Shown in pieces: positions 1-5,209 of a stretch of 5,209 nucleotides of DNA. The stretch spans positions 1 to 5,209 of the forward strand of contig DAINRU010000056.1 in NCBI GenBank assembly GCA_036741695.1, in the 5' to 3' direction. Source of the stretch: JAFANK01 sp036741695. GTDB taxonomy: Bacteria; Vulcanimicrobiota; Vulcanimicrobiia; Eremiobacterales; Eremiobacteraceae. The position numbers and the translations under genes are program-made. Within the stretch, counting starts at the first letter, position 1. Each line of letters starts with the position of its first letter. The notes under the pieces were generated by a model. That model was given only the letters and a program-made list of their open reading frames with translations, ran no database searches and had not been told where the DNA came from.

Positions 1-629
1 GTGTACACGCGTTGAAAGGCGAAGCCGGATGCGGGCTGGGCACGGTAGTAGTAGATCTCCTCCAGCGCAGATTCGACCGGCGGGTTATCCTCATCGTGCT
101 TGTGCGGCGGGTAACTCGACCAGTTGCCCGGCAAGGTGACGACTTCGGTCAGGAAGAGGCTCGTCGCTTCGTCCTCGCCCATAAGGATGTTGCGAATGCG
201 GCGCTCGGCATGGCCTTTGCCGCGGATGTACTCCGCGTCGGGGGCCGGCGTTAGCAGACGTGCGGGCAACGCACCCTTCGACGGCGCCGCACAGATGGCG
301 ACTTCAGCGGCGCCGCGCGCGTGCAGCTCGTAGGATGTATCGGCGGGGAGGTATACCGCCGACGGCGGTCCGGAAAAGGGGCTCGCTCGTCCTCCGACCG
401 TCTCCCACGAGCCTGCTGACGACGTGACCGCGATGGTACCTTCGATGACGATGAGCGCGACCTCATCGTTCGCGGTCGCCCCAGCGAGCCGTGATCCGGC
501 CCGCAGACGGGTAACTCGAAAATCGATGTACTTCCAATCGACCCCATTACGAGCGACGGTGACGACGTCGCCGGACCGCACATCTTTTCCATGGATGAGC
601 AAGGGCGAGCCAAGGCTGGGTTTAGTCAT
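1..629 (-). CDS. iolB: 5-deoxy-glucuronate isomerase IolB (3' end cut by window edge)
   Basis: IolB converts 5-deoxy-D-glucuronate to 2-deoxy-5-keto-D-gluconate in the cytoplasm, a step specific to inositol breakdown. Reading the minus strand from the ATG at 629-627 gives 209 full codons with no stop before the edge. Recognisable family blocks are an early 'VDWKYIDFRVTRLRAGS' stretch (about residues 30-46) and a highly characteristic C-terminal block, 'NWSSYPPHKHDEDNPP' (169-184), followed by 'EEIYYYR' (190-196) and 'FAFQRVY' (203-209). His176, His178 and Glu190 or Glu191 fit the cupin-type metal ligands of the KduI/IolB fold; a further family histidine would lie in the missing part. The family is usually about 270 residues, so roughly 60 are missing. 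The start overlaps the iolG stop by 8 nt (ATGACTAA), and a GGAG Shine-Dalgarno lies 6 nt upstream (639-636), inside iolG, which implies translational coupling. The reading frame and motifs are seen directly; the function is inferred from the family. Confidence 0.93.
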   Translation of the reverse strand, partial: MTKPSLGSPLLIHGKDVRSGDVVTVARNGVDWKYIDFRVTRLRAGSRLAGATANDEVALIVIEGTIAVTSSAGSWETVGGRASPFSGPPSAVYLPADTSYELHARGAAEVAICAAPSKGALPARLLTPAPDAEYIRGKGHAERRIRNILMGEDEATSLFLTEVVTLPGNWSSYPPHKHDEDNPPVESALEEIYYYRAQPASGFAFQRVY

Positions 630-1641
630 CGGTGACTCCGGCGAGGCTCACCGGACGCTGCGCGCGCAGCGAACGGTCTGCGGCGATGGCGATGCGCAGG
701 GCCTCGAGGGCGTCGGTCGCGCCGACTCGCGGCGCCCGGCGCTCGCGCATGGCGGCGACGAAATCGACGACTTCATCCCGATACGCATCCGCGAAGCGCT
801 CGATGAAGGACTCGACGTTCGGGGTCGCCTGCTCCGCGCCGAGGAGCTCTCCGGTGCGCAGTCGCCCGGCGCCGACGAGCATCAGGCCCTTAGAACCATG
901 GATCTCGCCACGAACGTCGTAGCCGTAGATCGCTTCGCGGGAGTCGTCGATGACGCCGATGGCACCGCTCGAAAAGCGCAGCACGACGAGCGAGGTGTCG
1001 ACGTCGCCGAAACCGGCGATCGACGGATCGATGAGCGCCGAGCCGGTCGCAAAGACCTCGTCGACCTCGATCGGCGACATGATCCAGCGAGCCAGGTCGA
1101 ACTCATGTACCATTTGATCTTTGAACTGGCCGCCGCTCGTCCGCAAGTAGGCCACAGGCGGCATGCGGTGATCCCGCCCGACCAGGCGCAAGAATCGCAA
1201 GTCGCCGAGCGCGCCGGCCTCTACCGAGCTCCGAGCGCGCAAGAACTCGGCATCGAAACGGCGCTGGAACCCGACCTGCAAGATGACGGCAGCCTGCTCT
1301 GCACGCAGCGCAGCCGACTTTGTCGCCGCAAGGTCGAGCGCGATCGGCTTTTCGCAGAGGATGTGCTTGCCGGCTTTGGCCGCCTGCGCGATGAGTTCGG
1401 CGTGGGTTCCGGTAGGGGTGGCGATGACGACGCCTCGAACGGCGGGGTCGTCCAGGAAAGCTTCAACATCATCGATGCGATCGATGCCCTCCGCGTCAGC
1501 AAGACGTCGCGCGGCCGTGCGATCGAGGTCAGCGATCCCAACCAGGTGAGCACCCGGCACATTGCGGGCTGCATTGCGCACGTGCACTGCGCCGATCCGC
1601 CCGGCGCCGAACACCGCCAGACCGATGGACGCAGAGGCCAC
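622..1641 (-). CDS. iolG: myo-inositol 2-dehydrogenase (Gfo/Idh/MocA family)
   Basis: IolG is the NAD-dependent oxidase of the inositol C2 hydroxyl, giving 2-keto-myo-inositol (scyllo-inosose), the first catabolic step. The 339-residue product has the normal family length. The N-terminal Rossmann fold carries GAGRIG at residues 12-17 and Asp38 at the end of beta-2, which favours NAD. The EKP motif is at 97-99. The C-terminal domain has the inositol-dehydrogenase signature from 'GRDH' (155-158) through 'SGGQFKDQMVHEFDLARW' (169-186). Lys98, Asp175 and His179 match the catalytic Lys/Asp/His triad known for Bacillus IolG. The start is GTG at 1641-1639: an in-frame TGA sits three codons upstream (1650-1648), so no earlier start exists, and a later one would remove beta-1. 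It follows the thiamine enzyme gene by 1 nt, with only a weak GAGG 12 nt upstream, so coupled translation is likely. The protein could act on another inositol isomer or a related polyol; the iolB neighbour makes inositol the best call. Confidence 0.9.
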   Translation of the reverse strand: MASASIGLAVFGAGRIGAVHVRNAARNVPGAHLVGIADLDRTAARRLADAEGIDRIDDVEAFLDDPAVRGVVIATPTGTHAELIAQAAKAGKHILCEKPIALDLAATKSAALRAEQAAVILQVGFQRRFDAEFLRARSSVEAGALGDLRFLRLVGRDHRMPPVAYLRTSGGQFKDQMVHEFDLARWIMSPIEVDEVFATGSALIDPSIAGFGDVDTSLVVLRFSSGAIGVIDDSREAIYGYDVRGEIHGSKGLMLVGAGRLRTGELLGAEQATPNVESFIERFADAYRDEVVDFVAAMRERRAPRVGATDALEALRIAIAADRSLRAQRPVSLAGVTDD

Positions 1642-1642
1642 C

Positions 1643-3263
1643 CTAGGTCAAAGCCTCGCCCGATCGCGCGGCCTCGTACGCCGCACGCTTCTGGCGATGA
1701 TAGGCAGGCACGGTCACATCCCACCAACCGGTCGCGGTCAAGCCGCTTCCGGGGAGTTCGCGGCTGCATAGCGCCTCGATGACGGCCGGACGGCCCGAGC
1801 CGAACGCGCGACGCAGAGCTGGGCCGACCTCTGACGGGTTCTCGATGCGCTCGGCATGACAGCCGAAGCCCTTGGCGATGGCTGCAAGATCGGCGGAGAA
1901 CGGCGAGCCGTTCGGCTTTTTGAAACTCGTCGCGATGACGCGATCCGCTCCGAACTGCAAGGTCTGAAGATTCTTGATGCACTCCCAGCCGTAGTTGTTG
2001 AAGACCAAGAACACAACCGGGATGTCGTACTGTGCGGCCATGGCGAGCTCTTCGATCGTCTGCAAGAAGCTTCCGTCGCCGACGAGCGCCACGACCTGAC
2101 GGTTCGGCGCGGCGAGCTTCGCACCGATGGCGCCAGGCACCTCAAAACCCATGGCGGAGAAGCCCCCGGCGGTAATGTGCTGGTCTGAACCGTAGACAGG
2201 GAATTCTGTGAAGGCCTGGCTCTGCGGGTTACCGGCTCCGGTGACGATGATGGCATCGCGCGCAAGCACGGCGCGCGCCTCGGCGAGCCCCCGCGAGATA
2301 GTCATCGGGGTGTCGTTGCTCTCTCGCGATGGCCGCAACGCCTCCTGCCAAGCCGACTTCAGCTCTTGGATGCGAGCGAAATACGGGGAGTTCTTGTAAT
2401 CGACGGGCTTGGTGAGTGCGCGGAGCGATGTGAGAAGGTCGGCGAGCGTGGCTTGCGCGTCGCCGACAAGCCCGACCTCGACCGGATAGTTCTTGCCGAT
2501 CTCGTAGGGATCGAGGTCGATATGGATGAGTTTTGTCGGCGGAATGCTGAACGTGATCCCGCGTCGGAACGACGACGAGGTGCGATCGGTGAAGCGACAG
2601 CCCACCGCGAGGATCACATCAGCTTCGCGCGCGAGCGTNNNNNNNNNNNNNNNNNNNNNNNNNNNNNNNNNNNNNNNNNNNNNNNNNNNNNNNNNNNNNN
2701 NNNNNNNNNNNNNNNNNNNNNNNNNNNNNNNNNNNNNNCTCTTCGGCTTGCACATCCATCGGCAGATCGATGTAGGCGGGTCCCTGCCGGCCTTCGAGCA
2801 TCACGTTGTAGGCCAGGTGCAGAACATTGGGAAGCTGTTCGGCTCTGCTCGGTTGCCACCAGCGCTTCACCACGGGTTCCATCATGCGCGGGAAGTTCGC
2901 CCAATGCGTGCGTTCCAGTTCCTGGAGCACGCCGCGTCCGCGCATGTAGGTGTGTACCGAGCCCGTCAGCAGCAAGAGCGGGATGGAGTCGATGTAGGCA
3001 TTGGCCACGCCCATCGCCGTGTTGGCAGCGCCCGGACCGATGGAGGTGAACACGCCGCATATCCGGCGTGCGACGCGGTAGTACGCATCTGCCATATGCG
3101 CGGCGCCCTGCTCGTGGATCGCCTGCACGACCGAGATCTCATCTTTGTGATCGACGAACGCGTCGAGCAGTGCCGTGTTGCCGTGGCCGGCGACGCCGAA
3201 GAGATACGGCATCTTCTCAGAGATCAGATACTTGGCGACGATCTGCCCACCGGTCATGCGCAC
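1643..3263 (-). CDS. iolD: IolD-like thiamine-diphosphate enzyme, interrupted by assembly gap
   Basis: Probable 3D-(3,5/4)-trihydroxycyclohexane-1,2-dione hydrolase, which opens the cyclitol ring to 5-deoxy-glucuronate. The N-terminal 175 residues (3263-2739) form a pyrimidine-binding domain with a GHGN motif (26-29), as in IolD, and the catalytic Glu51 in 'HEQGAAHMADAY' (50-61). After the gap, 331 residues (2638-1643) cover the central domain ('GCRFTDR', 'IHIDLDPYEIG') and the cofactor domain, with a GDG...NN thiamine-diphosphate/Mg motif (plus-strand 1994-2080) followed by 'ECIKNLQ' and a C-terminal 'GWWDVTVP' resembling the IolD tail. It lacks the roughly 12-residue insertion that canonical IolD has near its N-terminus. 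With an estimated 90-100 residues hidden in the gap, the total is about 600. The GTG at 3263 is chosen because AAAGGA (3278-3273) lies 9 nt upstream; an in-frame ATG at 3257 is the alternative. A plain acetolactate synthase catalytic subunit is possible, but no small-subunit gene adjoins and the iol context argues against it. Confidence 0.72.
2639..2738. other. assembly gap (100 N)
   Basis: This is exactly 100 undetermined bases, the conventional filler for a scaffold join of unknown size. It falls inside the thiamine enzyme gene, between the pyrimidine-binding and central domains. Both flanks encode clearly homologous parts of one protein, but they are one base out of frame with each other across 100 bases. 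The true length should therefore be a multiple of three if the gene is intact, and by comparison with the family is probably nearer 270-300 bases. Confidence 0.97.
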
Positions 3264-3272
3264 GGGCTCTAT

Positions 3273-3278
3273 TCCTTT
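3273..3278 (-). promoter_or_regulatory. ribosome binding site of the IolD-like gene
   Basis: AAAGGA reads on the minus strand 9 nt before the GTG at 3263 and 15 nt before the alternative ATG at 3257, so it favours the GTG start. It overlaps the TAA stop of the IclR gene (3279-3277), which suggests that ribosomes finishing the regulator re-initiate on the enzyme gene and places both on one transcript. Confidence 0.6.
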
Positions 3279-4077
3279 AGGAAGACTTGGCAGCCGGCCT
3301 CACGACATAGCCGAGCTGAGCGGAAATAGCCTCCGCGGCGCCGCCGACATGATTGACGAGATCGGGAATATGGTCGCGCGTCAATCGGGTGGCCGGCATC
3401 GAAAGACCGAACGACGCGACGATGCGGCCTCGGTGGTCCCTAATGGGGGCCGCCAGACATCGGACTCCCGGGTGAAGCTCTTCGTCATCGTAGGCGTATC
3501 CGGTGCGCCGGATGCGTTCGAGCTCAGGAATGAGATCGGCTATGGCTGTGATCGTGTGCGGGGTGTAGCGGGTGAGCGGCTCGACGTACAGCTGGCGCAA
3601 CTCATGCTCCGAGTGGTCTGCGAGCAGTGCCTTGCCGACCGCGGTGCAGTAGGCCGGCTCCGATGCGCCGACCGTCGTCTCGACGCGTAAGACGCCGGCC
3701 CCGGATTGGCGCGCCACGAACACCGCACGTGGGCCGTCAAGGACGGCGACGTGAGTGCTCTCCCGTGTGAGGGTGGCGATCGAGCGCACGTAGGGGTCCG
3801 CCACCGAAACGACGCTGAGCCGGTGAAGCAGGCCGCTAGCGAGCTCGAGCACGCCATAGCCGATCGTGTATTTCTTGGAATCGAGCTCTTGCTGGACGAG
3901 ACCACCGTGCTCGAGTGTGGCGAGCAGCCGATATGCCGTGCTGGGATCGACCGTGAGCTTGTCGGCGACGTCGGTCACCCCGAGCGGACCATCCGCTCGG
4001 GAGAGGAGACGGAGAACCTCCACGCCACGCACGAGCGAATTAATAAGCCGCCCATCGCGTACCGGCTTTAGCGTCAT
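3277..4077 (-). CDS. IclR-family transcriptional regulator of the inositol operon
   Basis: A 266-residue DNA-binding regulator of typical IclR length. The N-terminal winged helix-turn-helix spans about residues 12-72 ('INSLVRGVEVLRLLSR', then a recognition region around 'VDPSTAYRLLATLEHGGLV'). The C-terminal ligand-binding domain carries the family signatures 'CTAVGKALLA' (144-153) and 'GYAYDDEELHPGVRCLAAPI' (193-212). It is the first gene of the operon, 13 nt before the IolD-like gene, and is divergent from the transporter gene. It therefore most likely controls both units in response to an inositol-derived ligand; whether it represses or activates cannot be read from sequence. The ATG at 4077 is preferred because it leaves the usual short arm before the HTH and leaves the paired 15-bp boxes noncoding. 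No good Shine-Dalgarno precedes it. The frame stays open to an ATG at 4164 and a TTG at 4170 (297 residues), neither with a visible Shine-Dalgarno. The family call is firm; the start and target are inferred. Confidence 0.9.
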   Translation of the reverse strand: MTLKPVRDGRLINSLVRGVEVLRLLSRADGPLGVTDVADKLTVDPSTAYRLLATLEHGGLVQQELDSKKYTIGYGVLELASGLLHRLSVVSVADPYVRSIATLTRESTHVAVLDGPRAVFVARQSGAGVLRVETTVGASEPAYCTAVGKALLADHSEHELRQLYVEPLTRYTPHTITAIADLIPELERIRRTGYAYDDEELHPGVRCLAAPIRDHRGRIVASFGLSMPATRLTRDHIPDLVNHVGGAAEAISAQLGYVVRPAAKSS

Positions 4078-4091
4078 CTTGGCCAAGGCTA

Positions 4092-4106
4092 TTGCGATAT
4101 GGTCAA
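4092..4106 (+). repeat. 15-bp inverted repeat, left arm (candidate IclR operator)
   Basis: TTGCGATATGGTCAA. It matches the reverse complement of the box at 4164-4178 in 14 of 15 positions. The box itself has weak inner dyad symmetry (TTG at one end, CAA at the other), and its 15-bp size is typical of IclR-family operators. It lies just upstream of the preferred regulator start, and read on the minus strand it begins with the -35-like TTGACC. Confidence 0.62.
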
Positions 4107-4121
4107 CATAATCCTCCAGCT

Positions 4122-4143
4122 CTATGGCCTTTTCAGGCCGTAG
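4122..4143. repeat. short imperfect palindrome in the divergent region
   Basis: CTATGGCCT and AGGCCGTAG flank a 4-nt TTTC spacer; 8 of 9 positions pair perfectly and the ninth is a T-G wobble. It sits almost midway between the two 15-bp boxes (dyad centre about 4132.5 against 4135). It could be a further protein-binding site or a small hairpin in a leader transcript. No U-tract follows on either strand, so it does not look like a terminator. Confidence 0.4.
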
Positions 4144-4163
4144 GAGGATAATCCGCAAAGACA

Positions 4164-4178
4164 TTGACAATATCGCAA
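4164..4178 (-). repeat. 15-bp inverted repeat, right arm (candidate IclR operator)
   Basis: On the plus strand this reads TTGACAATATCGCAA, the inverted partner of 4092-4106 with a single mismatch and centres 72 bp apart. Its first six bases are a perfect -35 consensus aimed at the transporter gene, so a regulator bound here would compete with or contact RNA polymerase. It overlaps the alternative TTG and ATG starts of the regulator, which argues that those starts are not used. Confidence 0.62.
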
Positions 4179-4247
4179 CATTAAGGCATGGCTATTCCAG
4201 CCTTGTGCTGCGGCTGTCATTTATTAAAAAGAAGGGCGACGCAGTTC

Positions 4248-4256
4248 AGGTGGGGG
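4248..4256 (+). promoter_or_regulatory. ribosome binding site of the transporter lipoprotein gene
   Basis: The purine-rich AGGTGGGGG ends 6 nt before the ATG at 4263 and supports that start. The encoded protein then begins directly with a short basic region and a twin-arginine motif, as expected for a complete signal peptide. Confidence 0.65.
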
Positions 4257-4262
4257 CTTTGG

Positions 4263-5209
4263 ATGACCGGTCGCAAGACGGCAAGATTGAGCCGGCGTGC
4301 ATTGTTGCAGGCGGGCGCCGCCGTGGGCGCCACCCTGGGTTCCGCAGGCGCGATCAGCCTGAGCGGGTGTGCGCCTCCATCGAAGTCTGTGCTGGGCGGA
4401 GTGCGCTTCGTCTTCATCGTGAAGACCGTAAATTCCGATTACTGGCAGACCTGCCTCGCCGGCGGACGCGCCGCGGCGGCCCAGTTCGGATTGCAGGCGC
4501 TGCAATTCACCGGCGCGGATTCGGAGTCGAACATCCAACGGCAGATTGAGCTCGTCGAGGACGCCCTCGCCAAGCGGCCGGACTTTCTCGTCCTCGCTCC
4601 GACGAGCGCAACCGCGCTGGACGCAACGATCGACACAGTGCACAAGGCGGGTGTCAAGGTCATCCTGGTCGACTCCGCAGCAAACACCGATACATACGAT
4701 TCTTTCTTGGCTACCGATAATCACGCCGGTGGCCTTCTTGCAGCCACAACCCTAGCAGAGGCGATAAGGAAGAAGACGGGCGCCGCGGCGGGCCAGGTGG
4801 GATACTCCACCTTCTTGAGCGGCGTCGGATCGTTGAGTCTGCGCGACCGGGGCTTTGTCGAGGGGCTCAAAGCCTATCCCGGCATTCAGATCGTGGCGCA
4901 TAAGGATGCCGGCGGGGATCAATCGGTGAAGCCGATCGGTATCGTCGCCGATACCCTTACCCGCTTCCCAAAGCTCGTCGGCTATTTCGCGGACTCGCTG
5001 ATCACGCTGCAGGGCGCGGTGACGGCTTTTCGCGAGAATCACGTGGACTCGTCCAAGGTGTCGCTCGTGGGCTTTGATCCAACGCCGCAACTCGTGCAGC
5101 TTCTCAGGAACCGCACGATTGACGGCATCATTCTGCAGGACAACTATCAGATGGGATATGGCGGGGTCGCCTATGGCGTGCTTGCGTCGGCCGGATTGCA
5201 AGTCCCCAA
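4263..5209 (+). CDS. sugar/inositol ABC transporter substrate-binding lipoprotein (3' end cut)
   Basis: Extracytoplasmic solute-binding protein of the ribose/galactose-type family (periplasmic binding protein fold I). The frame gives 315 complete codons with no stop before the edge; the family is usually about 330-350 residues, so little is missing. Residues 1-36 form an export signal: basic start, twin-arginine motif SRRALLQ (10-16), a hydrophobic small-residue stretch, and a lipobox LSGC with the lipidated Cys36. The mature protein shows beta-1 'FVFIVKTVNSDYW' (49-61), 'VKVILVDSAANTDTYDSFLATDN' in pieces across 131-153, 'LSGVGSLSLRDRGFVEGLKAYPGI' across 185-208, hinge-side 'GGDQSVKPIGI' (217-227) and 'VSLVGFDPTPQLVQLLRNRTIDG' across 266-288. 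It would hand its ligand to a permease and ATPase expected downstream. Inositol as ligand is inferred only from the divergent iol operon; the fold alone cannot separate inositol from pentoses or hexoses. Confidence 0.87.
   Translation, partial: MTGRKTARLSRRALLQAGAAVGATLGSAGAISLSGCAPPSKSVLGGVRFVFIVKTVNSDYWQTCLAGGRAAAAQFGLQALQFTGADSESNIQRQIELVEDALAKRPDFLVLAPTSATALDATIDTVHKAGVKVILVDSAANTDTYDSFLATDNHAGGLLAATTLAEAIRKKTGAAAGQVGYSTFLSGVGSLSLRDRGFVEGLKAYPGIQIVAHKDAGGDQSVKPIGIVADTLTRFPKLVGYFADSLITLQGAVTAFRENHVDSSKVSLVGFDPTPQLVQLLRNRTIDGIILQDNYQMGYGGVAYGVLASAGLQVP

Larger units (their letters stand above)
4078..4262. promoter_or_regulatory. divergent control region between the IclR operon and the transporter gene
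   Basis: This 185-bp stretch separates the two divergent transcription units and is visibly richer in A/T than the genes around it. It contains the two inverted 15-bp boxes, a nested hairpin-forming dyad, and a second weak dyad (ATAATCCTCC at 4108-4117 against GGAGGATAAT at 4143-4152, 9 of 10 matching when one is inverted). A perfect TTGACA is at 4164-4169 on the plus strand and a TTGACC is at 4106-4101 on the minus strand, both pointing outward, but I find no convincing -10 hexamer at standard spacing for either. Its role as the shared promoter/operator region is inferred from position and symmetry. Confidence 0.65.

Noticed and set aside
424..1782. Long plus-strand open frame of 452 codons across iolB, iolG and the end of the IolD-like gene
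   Set aside because: It is antisense to two clearly homologous proteins, shows low-complexity Arg/Asp/Ala-rich composition without family motifs, and is explained by the GC-rich codon pattern of the real genes.
1221..1982. Minus-strand open frame of 253 codons overlapping iolG and the IolD-like gene out of frame
   Set aside because: It is Arg/Ser-rich with no recognisable domain and lies entirely within two better-supported genes on the same strand.
2619..3060. Apparent frameshift or split of the IolD-like gene into two proteins
   Set aside because: The break coincides with the 100-N filler, so the frame difference reflects an arbitrary gap length rather than evidence of a mutation.
3175..3690. 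Plus-strand open frame of 171 codons across the IclR gene and the start of the IolD-like gene
   Set aside because: It is a complementary-strand shadow of the IclR coding sequence, with no ribosome site or motifs.
4190..4216. Small hairpins (GGCT/AGCC and CAGCC/GGCTG) in the transporter leader
   Set aside because: Stems are only 4-5 bp, mutually exclusive and without a conserved motif or U-tract, which is expected by chance; not enough for a riboswitch or attenuator call.
4187..4227. Possible -10 elements (CATGGC, TATTCC, TATTAA) downstream of the TTGACA
   Set aside because: None combines a good hexamer with 16-18 bp spacing, so no defined promoter is called on this strand.
4124..4549. Plus-strand open frame of 141 codons spanning the divergent region and the lipoprotein signal
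   Set aside because: It competes with the lipoprotein gene, whose frame has a good Shine-Dalgarno, Tat motif, lipobox and family blocks; this frame has none.
4752..5201. Minus-strand open frame of 149 codons opposite the lipoprotein gene
   Set aside because: It is antisense to a continuous conserved solute-binding protein and has no motif support.

Overview
The window is a piece of an inositol (cyclitol) catabolism locus from a GC-rich bacterium. A run of exactly 100 N (2639-2738) marks a scaffold join, so the source is a draft or metagenome-assembled genome. The phylum cannot be fixed from this sequence. The Tat-type lipoprotein signal, frequent GTG starts and IclR regulator would fit several high-GC groups, such as Actinobacteria-, Chloroflexi- or Eremiobacterota-like lineages, but this is only a guess.

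Layout: four genes are packed head to tail on the minus strand, in transcription order: an IclR-family regulator (4077-3277), an IolD-like thiamine-diphosphate enzyme (3263-1643, interrupted by the N gap), a myo-inositol 2-dehydrogenase iolG (1641-622), and iolB, 5-deoxy-glucuronate isomerase (629-1, running off the left edge). Junctions are 13 nt, 1 nt and an 8-nt overlap, so this is almost certainly one operon. Divergent on the plus strand is a Tat/lipobox sugar-binding lipoprotein of an ABC importer (4263, running off the right edge). The 185-bp divergent region (4078-4262) is the only real noncoding stretch. It holds a near-perfect inverted pair of 15-bp boxes (14/15 identical) and nested smaller dyads, a strong candidate for the control region of both transcription units.

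How the genes fit together: the lipoprotein would capture inositol or a related cyclitol for import. IolG oxidises it to the keto-inositol (inosose). A dehydratase (IolE), not in this window, would form the trihydroxycyclohexane-dione. The IolD-like enzyme would open that ring to 5-deoxy-glucuronate, and IolB would isomerise this to 2-deoxy-5-keto-gluconate. The remaining steps (IolE, IolC, IolJ, IolA) and the permease/ATPase are expected just outside both edges. The IclR protein is the probable pathway-specific regulator, responding to an inositol-derived signal. The pathway assignment rests mainly on iolB, which is specific to this route, plus iolG and the IolD-like motifs.

No RNA genes, CRISPR arrays, insertion sequences or confident terminators were seen. 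The system is recognisable rather than wholly new. The less ordinary points are the IclR control, the symmetric operator pair, and an IolD-like enzyme that differs from the textbook IolD.
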